Below are positions 1 through 5,565 of a stretch of DNA of 5,599 nucleotides, one piece after another. This stretch comes from CAZVEV01 sp964625865 (GTDB taxonomy: Bacteria; Planctomycetota; Phycisphaerae; SM23-33), in assembly GCA_964625865.1 (NCBI GenBank), contig CAZVEV010000355.1, positions 1 to 5,599 of the forward strand, in the 5' to 3' direction. The translations under genes were made by a program, and so were the position numbers. Position 1 is the stretch's first letter. Each line of letters starts with the position of its first letter. The notes beneath the pieces are model-generated. The model worked only from the letters and a program-made list of their open reading frames with translations. It had not been told where the DNA came from and did no database searches.

Positions 1-81
1 GCGCGACCGCCATCGCCGTCCATCGTTGCCCCGCCTACTGAAGTGGGATGCACCCAGACGAGAGTTCTTTTCAGATTATCC
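1..81. other. Upstream region without a supportable gene
   Basis: No convincing coding region is visible. One + strand frame from position 3 stays open to a TGA at 39-41 and could be the last dozen codons of a gene starting outside the window, but so short a piece carries no recognisable signature. Other open frames running from here into 209-494 overlap the LamG gene in another frame and have arginine/serine/proline-rich translations typical of shadow frames in GC-rich DNA. Confidence 0.3.
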
Positions 82-113
82 TTGACGTCGCCGGACTCGG
101 GAAGGTCTATTAT
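82..113 (+). promoter_or_regulatory. Possible sigma-70-type promoter for the LamG gene
   Basis: TTGACG at 82-87 matches the -35 consensus at five of six bases. TATTAT at 108-113 matches the -10 consensus at five of six, but the spacing is 20 bases, longer than the usual 16-18. An alternative -10, TCTATT at 106-111, has an 18-base spacer but a poorer match. The stretch is AT-richer than its surroundings and lies about 95 bases before the start codon, leaving room for the structured leader described below. This is inferred from motif matching only. Confidence 0.3.
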
Positions 114-124
114 CTTGCAGTCGC

Positions 125-201
125 CTCAGGGATGGTCCCTGGGCGTCAACGGATTTCCGCGACGAGCCTACGCGGAGGGTCAATTTCCTCTCCGTACGGA
201 G
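125..201 (+). promoter_or_regulatory. Structured 5' leader with three inverted repeats
   Basis: Three successive dyads occur between the putative promoter and the LamG start codon. The first has arms 125-132 and 136-143 with a TGG loop (core CAGGGA/TCCCTG plus one wobble and one further pair). The second has arms TCCGCG 156-161 and CGCGGA 171-176 with a nine-base loop. The third is a perfect 12-base palindrome, CTCCGTACGGAG, at 190-201. Its right half contains the Shine-Dalgarno bases GGAG (198-201), seven bases before the ATG. This could be an RNA structure controlling ribosome access or an operator. I recognise no known riboswitch class, and GC-rich DNA yields some dyads by chance. Confidence 0.4.
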
Positions 202-208
202 TCCTGCA

Positions 209-1069
209 ATGCGACGAACACTGCCACTGCGACCGTTATTCCTCGTTGTTGTATCGGGCATCTTCCTTTCCGCGGCCCCGACCGCACTGGCCGACTATCA
301 GTCGGCCGTTCTGGCGGACAATCCGGTCCTCTACTACCGGTTTAACGAAACGTCGGGAACCACCGCCGCGAACCTGGGGTCGGAATCGAGTTTTACCGCG
401 AATGTCGCGGGGACCATCGCGTGGAACCAGACCGCGGCATTCGCCGATTTGGGTCTCGCCGTCGACCTGGCCGGCACCGGACAGTTCAATCTGACCTCGG
501 CGACGAGGGACCTCAGCGATTACCTCAGCCCGGATGGCACCAACCCGCTGACGACGTCGATGGACTTCTGGATCAAGACCACCCAGAGTGGCAGCGGCAA
601 CTGGAATGGCCACGCCATGACCGGCAGGGACAGCCATGGCAACGGCCTTGACATATTCTGGGGCACCAACAGTGGGGGCAAGATCGGTCTGTCTCAGGGG
701 AACACCGACAACGTGGTCGTTACCCCAAGTGCGATTAACGACGGAGATTGGCATTACCTGCTGATCACCCTGGACTATAACCCCGCCCCGGGAACCCGGA
801 CAGTGAACGTCTATCTCGACGGGAACGCGACGGCCGTGGCGACCGGTACGATCGTCGATGGAAACTACGACGAGGTCTACAATTCCATCGGGCGCAATCT
901 ATCGGCCGGCTCATCGCTCAACGCGGTGATCGACGAAGTGGCGATCTATCCGACCGTGTTGACGGGACAGGATGGGCGCGACCACTATCTCGCCGCGATC
1001 CCGGAACCGGCCACCCTCGCCCTGGCCGCGGTCGGCCTGCTGGGGCTGCGACGACGACGGCGCGCATAG
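209..1069 (+). CDS. Secreted LamG/concanavalin A-like protein with PEP-CTERM sorting signal
   Basis: This 286-residue protein is predicted to be exported and sorted to the envelope. Residues 1-28 form a signal peptide: MRRTLPLRP, a hydrophobic stretch to about residue 23, and an ALA cleavage site before Asp29. Residues from about 30 to 263 look like one LamG/laminin-G-like jelly roll. It opens with the common NPVLYYRFNETSGTTA, has a DGDWHYLLITLD strand midway, and closes with NAVIDEVAIYPTVLT. The C-terminus is a classic PEP-CTERM tail: PEP at 265-267, the hydrophobic segment ATLALAAVGLLGL, then RRRRRA. In known systems an exosortase recognises and removes such tails. LamG folds usually bind carbohydrate or protein; the ligand here cannot be read from sequence, and no catalytic module accompanies the domain. 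The ATG at 209 is supported by GGAG at 198-201 and by the signal peptide. The gene has its own terminator, so it appears monocistronic. Confidence 0.92.
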   Translation: MRRTLPLRPLFLVVVSGIFLSAAPTALADYQSAVLADNPVLYYRFNETSGTTAANLGSESSFTANVAGTIAWNQTAAFADLGLAVDLAGTGQFNLTSATRDLSDYLSPDGTNPLTTSMDFWIKTTQSGSGNWNGHAMTGRDSHGNGLDIFWGTNSGGKIGLSQGNTDNVVVTPSAINDGDWHYLLITLDYNPAPGTRTVNVYLDGNATAVATGTIVDGNYDEVYNSIGRNLSAGSSLNAVIDEVAIYPTVLTGQDGRDHYLAAIPEPATLALAAVGLLGLRRRRRA

Positions 1070-1093
1070 ATGCCACCGCAACACAGAGACACC

Positions 1094-1131
1094 ACGGGGC
1101 GGCCTTTCATCGGGTCGCCCCGTTTCATTTT
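1094..1131 (+). terminator. Strong intrinsic terminator of the LamG gene
   Basis: The arms ACGGGGCG (1094-1101) and CGCCCCGT (1116-1123) are perfect complements. Three further inner pairs (1102-1104 with 1113-1115, one a G-U) give an 11-pair stem with an eight-base loop. The stem runs directly into TTTCATTTT. It starts 25 bases after the LamG stop codon, the expected arrangement for Rho-independent termination, and separates this gene from the next one. Confidence 0.85.
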
Positions 1132-1195
1132 GGCTCATCCGGACAATGCGTAGGTCCATGGGATAGCCGAATCTCTGAGGCGGGCACAGAGAAGA

Positions 1196-1268
1196 AAAGG
1201 GGTCAGGACTCCTTGATGGACTCTGGTGGGATGGGTCGGCATGTTAAGCAAAGAGTCCTGACCCCTTT
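1196..1268. repeat. REP-like inverted repeat, 16-base perfect arms
   Basis: The left arm AAAGGGGTCAGGACTC (1196-1211) is exactly repeated in inverse orientation at 1253-1268, separated by 41 bases. The arms can be extended by CTT (1212-1214) pairing with AAG (1246-1248) across a four-base bulge. The spacer also holds a second copy of GGACTC (1218-1223) that could pair with the right arm instead. There is no T-tract after the right arm, and the terminator of the preceding gene already lies upstream, so this looks like a dispersed palindromic repeat of the REP/REPIN type rather than a terminator. A related sequence at the end of the window supports this. Assignment to a named repeat family is inference. 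Confidence 0.7.
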
Positions 1269-1344
1269 CCTCTCCCTCCTACACCTTTGGGACGCTGCCG
1301 ATCCGTTTGACGCAGCGGGGCTGCTCCTGGTACTGTTGAAGAAC

Positions 1345-1350
1345 AAGGAG
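1345..1350 (+). promoter_or_regulatory. Ribosome binding site for the 1359 gene
   Basis: AAGGAG lies eight bases upstream of the ATG at 1359. It is the best Shine-Dalgarno match in the window and fixes the start of the orphan exported protein. Confidence 0.75.
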
Positions 1351-1358
1351 AACAGAAG

Positions 1359-2243
1359 ATGAATCGTACGGTCGTCAGAGTAATTGCTGGTGTAGTAATT
1401 CTGGGCGGTACATGGAGCTCGCTGGCGACGGGTGCCGATACGGCCAACAAGAAGGTCACGCCCGGGGCGAAGGTCGCACCTGTATCTTCGGATGACAAGG
1501 GCAAGATGGAGAAGACCGACGTGGAAGTTACGCCGGCGAGACCTTATGTTCTTCCCGACAGGACCGCCAAAATCCAGGTCAAGAAGGAGACGATATACCT
1601 GGGCAGGGGCAAGCGTATCGGCATGCCACAGTTGGTCATTAAGGACTTGGTCTTGGACATTGTCCCCAATACGGTCATCGCCAGCGGCGGCCGGTTCCTC
1701 TATCTCACCATGCCCTATGATTACAGGTTCGGGCATGTCCGCGAGTCTGACATGATCTTCACAGTTCTCGACTCGTGCAAGTTCTCCGTTATCCGTGAGA
1801 AGAAAGCGGCGCCGGTTCTTCAGTTGAAGAAACTCAAAGGTGATCTGGCGTTCAACTGCAGTAACTCAGACCCCAGTCAACTGAAAAGCGTCCACGGCGC
1901 CGGGAAGCATTTCGTGGCTCTCAGGGTCACTCGCACAGAAATATACAGACGGGCCCCGTCCAACGTGTTGGGTACGGGCATGGACATATCCGTGGTCAAT
2001 AACTTTGGCGCAAAGAGGATACGCCTCGAGTACATGCAGGAGAAGGTTGTGACGATTGGTCCGGAAACAGTCACCATCAAGTCGTTCGACTTTGAATACA
2101 AGACCAAGTCGGTGAAGATAAAGGTCACCACAAAACCTAAAACCGCCAAGGCCAAGGCACTTATCGTCGACTACGGCGATAGGGTACGTCCCCCCCAGAC
2201 CGCCCGGCCCCTCGGGCCAGCCCCTCTGGGGCCGCCGGTTTGA
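1359..2243 (+). CDS. Hypothetical exported lysine-rich protein
   Basis: I do not recognise this 294-residue protein. Residues 1-26 look like a signal peptide (MNRTVVRVIAGVVILGG core, cleavage probably after TGA at 24-26), so it should act outside the cytoplasm. A charged, proline-containing linker follows to about residue 65, then a region of alternating hydrophobic and charged residues suggesting a beta-rich fold (for example PQLVIKDLVLDIVPNTVIAS and GGRFLYLTMPYDYRFGHV). Two cysteines, 140 and 167, could form a disulfide. Residues 277-294 are a Pro/Gly-rich tail (RPPQTARPLGPAPLGPPV) that begins right after a run of seven C (2190-2196), so the native C-terminus may differ if that run carries an indel. 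GC is lower than in the neighbours: hand counts give 30/60 at 1741-1800 and 27/60 at 2041-2100, against 42/60 at 4741-4800 in the GH20 gene. A REP-like repeat precedes it and transposase relics follow it, which fits an acquired gene. A good ribosome binding site and sustained codon structure support real coding. Confidence 0.75.
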   Translation: MNRTVVRVIAGVVILGGTWSSLATGADTANKKVTPGAKVAPVSSDDKGKMEKTDVEVTPARPYVLPDRTAKIQVKKETIYLGRGKRIGMPQLVIKDLVLDIVPNTVIASGGRFLYLTMPYDYRFGHVRESDMIFTVLDSCKFSVIREKKAAPVLQLKKLKGDLAFNCSNSDPSQLKSVHGAGKHFVALRVTRTEIYRRAPSNVLGTGMDISVVNNFGAKRIRLEYMQEKVVTIGPETVTIKSFDFEYKTKSVKIKVTTKPKTAKAKALIVDYGDRVRPPQTARPLGPAPLGPPV

Positions 2244-2260
2244 GTATCGCATCAGCGGCG

Positions 2261-2295
2261 ACAGGCACCGTCTGGCCCGGACGGTTAACCTGTTT
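2261..2295 (+). terminator. Stem-loop after the exported hypothetical gene, possible terminator
   Basis: CCGTCT (2268-2273) pairs with GGACGG (2279-2284), with one T-G wobble, around a GGCCC loop. An outer stem ACAGG (2261-2265) with CCTGT (2289-2293) closes over a two-by-four internal loop. The structure starts 18 bases after the stop codon. The following T-tract is weak (TGTTT), so it could be a modest terminator or another palindromic repeat. Confidence 0.4.
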
Positions 2296-2334
2296 CCGGT
2301 TGCCGCGTGGCGTGGTCGATGGCAGGATGTGCTC

Positions 2335-2407
2335 ATGCCGAGAACTGCACGTGTGGTCATGCGGCCAGATCTTGCGCATCGCAAGTGAGCGTGGTAACGT
2401 CTTTGCA
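2335..2407 (+). pseudogene. Possible relic of a REP-associated tyrosine transposase N-terminus
   Basis: The ATG at 2335 opens MPRTARVVMRPDLAHRK and meets a TGA at 2386-2388. In the next frame (2375-2407) the same stretch reads RIASERGNVFA. Joined by a one-base shift, the two pieces resemble the usual start of Y1/REP-associated transposases, which run roughly MPR-x-ARVV...HHVTQRGN...VF. What is seen is the peptide; the family match is from memory of the consensus. The HUH catalytic motif and everything downstream are missing, because the similarity ends at about 2407 where the IS3-like relic on the other strand begins. It is clearly not functional. A chance resemblance over some 24 residues is possible, but the presence of REP-like repeats in the window makes the reading more credible. 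Confidence 0.4.
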
Positions 2408-2413
2408 TGTCAT

Positions 2414-2521
2414 CTCCCGCACGCTGGCCGGATCAACGCCCAGATTCTCAGCCGCCTGGGGCGGACTATAGCCCTGTTCGTTGACCAGCCTGACTGCCGA
2501 GATCTTGAACTCTCTCCGGAC
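2414..2521 (-). pseudogene. Relic of IS3-type transposase OrfA (helix-turn-helix)
   Basis: Read on the minus strand, these codons give VRREFKISAVRLVNEQGY and then SPPQAAENLGVDPASVRE. This is the characteristic N-terminal HTH_Tnp_1 signature of IS3-family OrfA proteins (S/R-x-EFK-x-x-AV-x-LV...G-x-S...A-A-x-x-LGV...S-x-R). OrfA is the DNA-binding half of the IS3 transposase and is normally around 90-110 residues, followed by OrfB with the DDE catalytic triad. Here only about 36 codons keep the signature. The frame has no upstream ATG before a TAG at 2570-2572, and after SVRE the similarity stops and a TGA follows at 2357-2359. There is no OrfB and no recognisable terminal inverted repeat. A different minus-strand frame, from a GTG at 2641-2643 and broken by a TAG at 2599-2601, could be its decayed N-terminus joined by a slip in the GAGAGAG tract, but that is weak. 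Confidence 0.72.
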
Positions 2522-2877
2522 CTGGAGCGGGCGGGGGGCTCGACGGACTCCGGACGGCCAGCAGGGCGGCTAAGGGGGTTGGCAGGCGGCCTAGCCGACT
2601 ATCGGCTCGACAGGGGGGGCACGGTCCGTTTTGTCTTCGGCACGCGGCTAGACCCCCGGCCAGTGCGTCAGGCCGCGTTCCCCCAAGACGCGTATGGTTC
2701 GGCATCCCGCCTGGGTGCGATGGCGCCGGGGCGGCGCTGTGAACGCTTGACAACCGCCGCCGCCGGATGGTCTGCTTGTGGGCCGCGGTCGGAATCGGAC
2801 CGACGCGGATCACTCCGAAGCGGAGAGGATTGAGCGACACGACGCGTGATGAGGCAAGACCTGTAACGAGAGACGTG
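2522..2877. other. Gene-free stretch between transposase relics and GH20 gene
   Basis: About 350 bases hold no recognisable gene. The open + strand frame across 2240-2833 is largely antisense to the OrfA relic and has no domain-like features. G-runs are frequent (six G at 2533-2538, five at 2574-2578, seven at 2613-2619). A TTGACA at 2747-2752 lacks a good -10 partner. The region must contain the promoter of the downstream gene, but I cannot place it. Confidence 0.5.
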
Positions 2878-5565
2878 ATGACACACAGACGATTGACGGC
2901 CGCCGTCTGGGCGATGGCGACGACGATGGCGGTGGCGGCGGCGTTCGGGGCCGCCGGCGAGATCAGCGTGATCCCGGCGCCGCGGACGATGGTCCGCGGG
3001 GCCGGCGAGTTTGCCGTCACGCAGGCGACGCGGATCGTCGCGGCCAACGACGCCTCGCGGGCCGTTGCGAAGCAGTTGGCGGGGTATCTGGCGCCGGCGA
3101 CGGGGCTGAAGCTGGGCGTGTCGGTCGGACAGCCGGCTGACGGGACGATCGCGATAGACGCCGCCTGCGGGGCCCCGGCCGTTGCGAAGCTCGGCGCCGA
3201 GGGGTACGCGATAACCGTCACGCCGAAGCGCATTATGATTCGCGCCAAGGCGAGCAACGGGGCGTTCTACGCCGTCCAGACGCTTCGCCAACTCCTGCCC
3301 GCCGCCGTCTTCTCGCCCACGAAGGTCGCGACGGTGAAGTGGACCGTGCCGGCGGTGACGATTGCTGACACGCCCCGGTTCGGCTGGCGCGGCATGATGC
3401 TCGATTCCTCACGCCATTTCCAGAACGCCGACTCGATCAAGCGATTCATCGACCAACTCGCGACGCACAAGCTCAACGTGTTCCACTGGCACCTGGTCGA
3501 CAGTCACGGGTGGCGCCTCGAGATCAAGAAGTACCCGCGCCTGACGACGGTGGGGGGCTTTCGTCATCAGCCGCCCATCGGGCGACACGGCGGGTTCTAC
3601 ACGCAGGACGAGATCCGCGACATCGTCAAGTACGCCTCGGCGCGGTTCGTGACGATCGTGCCCGAGATCGAGATGCCCGGCCACAGCCGCGCCGCGACGG
3701 CCGCCTATCCGTACCTGGCGTGTCAGAACAACGGCAAGGAGGTCGGGTGGTTCTTCGGCTATCCCTGCCCGGCCAAGCGGTTCCCCAAAGCCGAGGGCAA
3801 CAACGAGTTCTGCGCGGGCAAGGAGACGACGTTTACGTTTCTCCAAGACGTGCTGACCGAGGTCTTCGAGCTGTTCCCGAGCACGTTCATCCACGTCGGC
3901 GGCGACGAGGTCAATCGCAGCCATTGGTACAACTGCCCCGACTGCAAGAAACGCATCGCGGCGCTGAAGATCAAGAAAGGCGCCCTGCAGAGCTACTTCA
4001 TGAAGCACATGGAGAAGTTCATCAACGCCAAGGGTCGCCGCATGATCGGCTGGGACGAGATACTCCACGGCGGACTGGCGCCCAACGCCACCGTGATGAG
4101 CTGGCGCGGCGAAAAGGGCGGCATCACGGCGGCCAAGATGGGCCACGACGTCGTCATGTCGCCGCAAAAGCCCCTGTACTTCGATCACGGGCAGGCGATC
4201 AACGGCGCGGGGCATCCGAAGCACTGGCCCGGACGCGAGACGATTGAAGAGGTCTACAAGTACAATCCCATCCCCGCCGTGCTGACGGCGGACCAGGCCA
4301 AGCACGTCCTGGGCTGTCAGGCGAACGTCTGGTCGGCGTTCATCCACACCGACGAGGTGCTCGACTGCATGACCTGGCCGCGCGGATGCGCCCTGGCCGA
4401 GACCGCCTGGTGTCACCAGGGGTCCAAGGACTACGCGAAGTTCCTCCCGCGGCTGGCGATCCACACCAAGCGCCTGGACCTGATGAACATCAGCTATTGG
4501 GTCGAGCCGGCGCCCGTGAAGAAGGGGCCGGCGTCGCTCGGCTGGACGCCCGCCGATACGCCCAGGCAGTACGCCCGCAAGACGTGGAAGATCGCCAAGC
4601 CGCTGACTGCGGGCAAGACGTATCGCGTGACGTTCCGCTACACGGGCGGCAGGCACGCGCTGAACGTCAAGAACGTGGCGCTGCAGTCGGGCGATGTTCG
4701 CGTAGCCGACGCCCACGAGGGGCTCACCGGCGCGCGGCAGATCGACAACGTCTGGGGGCTGAGGATCCCCGCCGGCGCGCCGAAAGACGGCTGGGTCCTC
4801 AGCGCCGACATCCAGGGCAGCGCGGGGACCAACTCGACCGGCACGATCAGCATCGACACGGGCAAGGTCTCGTGGCGCCGCCCGCGCGTGGTGCCTCCCA
4901 TCGCCACCACCACGCCGGTGACGCAGAACCGCGACAAGCGAATCTATGACTGGATGACGCGACACAAGCAGATCCTCCAGCGCAACAAGACCGTCAAGCC
5001 GGAGATCGTCTTCTTCGGCGACTCGATTACGCACTACTGGGGCGGGCTGCCCAAGGCGCCCATCGCCGCGGGTCCGCGCGAGTGGGACACGCTGTTCGCC
5101 GGGCGCACGGTGACCAACATGGGCTGCGGCTGGGACCGCACGGAAAACGTCCTGTGGCGCATCCGCAACGGGCAACTCGACGGAATCTCGCCGAAGCTCG
5201 CGGTGATTCTGATCGGAACCAACAACCTCGCCGTCGCCAATACGCCGCGCGAAATCTACTGGGGCGTCCAGGCGATCGTCGACGAGATCCATGAACGCTG
5301 CCCGACGACCAAGGTGCTGCTGCTCGGCGTCCTCCCGCGGAAGCGCCGCTTCGCCCACACGCCCGAACGCGTCAACAATCTGATCTCCACGCTGAACGAC
5401 CGCCGATACGTGCGATTCTACAACGTCAACTACAGCCTGCTCGACGCCGACGGACGCATCAACACGTCCCTCTACCGCGACGGCGTCCACCCCAACGCCA
5501 AAGGCTACGCCGCCATCGCCAAAACGCTCAAGCCGGTGCTGAACGTGGGGTCAGACCTTGATTAG
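2878..5565 (+). CDS. Secreted GH20 beta-N-acetylhexosaminidase fused to an SGNH/GDSL esterase-like domain
   Basis: This 895-residue exported protein should remove terminal beta-linked GlcNAc/GalNAc from glycans by substrate-assisted catalysis, with an added acyl-esterase-like module. The ATG at 2878 (MTHRRLTAAVWAMATTMAVA, cleavage near AA at 25-26) is preferred. An in-frame ATG at 2767 adds 37 charged residues that would bury the signal peptide. Only a weak GAGAGA (2868-2873) precedes 2878. Domain order: GH20 N-terminal domain about 29-155 (ISVIPAPR; FYAVQTLRQLLP); catalytic barrel about 160-540 with R171 in WRGMMLD, HWHLVD 203-208, the catalytic pair D343-E344 in HVGGDEV, WDE 392-394, W409, W485 and E508 in ALAETAW; a beta-sandwich-like linker about 550-690; SGNH hydrolase about 700-885 with Ser716 in FFGDSIT, NMGCGWDRT 747-755, GTNN 780-783 and D868/H871 in DGVHPN, closest to PAF-acetylhydrolase-like GDSL enzymes. 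All key residues are present, so both modules look active. GH20 enzymes without the extra module are typically shorter. The last five residues, GSDLD, come from a repeat. Confidence 0.93.
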   Translation: MTHRRLTAAVWAMATTMAVAAAFGAAGEISVIPAPRTMVRGAGEFAVTQATRIVAANDASRAVAKQLAGYLAPATGLKLGVSVGQPADGTIAIDAACGAPAVAKLGAEGYAITVTPKRIMIRAKASNGAFYAVQTLRQLLPAAVFSPTKVATVKWTVPAVTIADTPRFGWRGMMLDSSRHFQNADSIKRFIDQLATHKLNVFHWHLVDSHGWRLEIKKYPRLTTVGGFRHQPPIGRHGGFYTQDEIRDIVKYASARFVTIVPEIEMPGHSRAATAAYPYLACQNNGKEVGWFFGYPCPAKRFPKAEGNNEFCAGKETTFTFLQDVLTEVFELFPSTFIHVGGDEVNRSHWYNCPDCKKRIAALKIKKGALQSYFMKHMEKFINAKGRRMIGWDEILHGGLAPNATVMSWRGEKGGITAAKMGHDVVMSPQKPLYFDHGQAINGAGHPKHWPGRETIEEVYKYNPIPAVLTADQAKHVLGCQANVWSAFIHTDEVLDCMTWPRGCALAETAWCHQGSKDYAKFLPRLAIHTKRLDLMNISYWVEPAPVKKGPASLGWTPADTPRQYARKTWKIAKPLTAGKTYRVTFRYTGGRHALNVKNVALQSGDVRVADAHEGLTGARQIDNVWGLRIPAGAPKDGWVLSADIQGSAGTNSTGTISIDTGKVSWRRPRVVPPIATTTPVTQNRDKRIYDWMTRHKQILQRNKTVKPEIVFFGDSITHYWGGLPKAPIAAGPREWDTLFAGRTVTNMGCGWDRTENVLWRIRNGQLDGISPKLAVILIGTNNLAVANTPREIYWGVQAIVDEIHERCPTTKVLLLGVLPRKRRFAHTPERVNNLISTLNDRRYVRFYNVNYSLLDADGRINTSLYRDGVHPNAKGYAAIAKTLKPVLNVGSDLD
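5547..5565 (+). repeat. REP-like repeat end overlapping the GH20-SGNH stop codon
   Basis: GGGGTCAGACCTTGATTAG begins inside the last codons of the large enzyme and contains its TAG stop at 5563-5565. It shares the GGGGTCAG block and the CCTTGAT block with the repeat at 1199-1217 (GGGGTCAGGACTCCTTGAT), differing by a three-base gap between them. It includes the small dyad GGTC-A-GACC. A matching inverse arm would lie beyond the window end, so only one side is seen. The remaining 34 bases (5566-5599) show nothing else except the palindrome AGCGCT at 5572-5577. Confidence 0.55.

Noticed and set aside
104..118. Sigma-54-like promoter (GG then GC of TTGCA) before the LamG gene
   Set aside because: The GG at 104-105 is 11 rather than 10 bases from the GC at 117-118, and the TGGCA -24 element is absent.
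48..494. A 148-codon + strand open frame overlapping the LamG start
   Set aside because: It overlaps the LamG gene in another frame, and its second half is Arg/Pro/Ser-rich shadow sequence with no domain.
1307..1336. TTGACG (1307-1312) with TACTGT (1331-1336) as a promoter for the 1359 gene
   Set aside because: The -10 matches only three of six bases. The -35 alone is weak evidence in this sequence, although a promoter is expected in this gap.
2529..2619. G-runs suggesting a G-quadruplex
   Set aside because: The runs are separated by long irregular loops, and such runs are common in GC-rich DNA.
2747..2776. Perfect TTGACA at 2747-2752 as the -35 of a GH20 promoter
   Set aside because: No acceptable -10 hexamer is found at 16-18 bases downstream; the region reads GTCTGCTT.
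2240..2833. A 197-codon + strand open frame in the gap between genes
   Set aside because: It runs antisense over the IS3 OrfA relic, has no ribosome binding site of note and shows no recognisable domain.
2767..2877. Upstream in-frame ATG at 2767 as start of the GH20 gene
   Set aside because: The 37 extra residues are charged and would precede a clear signal peptide beginning at MTHRRLTAA, so the ATG at 2878 is more plausible.
3409..5490. A 693-codon open frame on the minus strand opposite the GH20-SGNH gene
   Set aside because: It mirrors the codon structure of a GC-rich real gene. Its translation is dominated by Arg, Ala, Val, Asp and Gly with no domain signature, while the + strand frame has complete catalytic motifs throughout.
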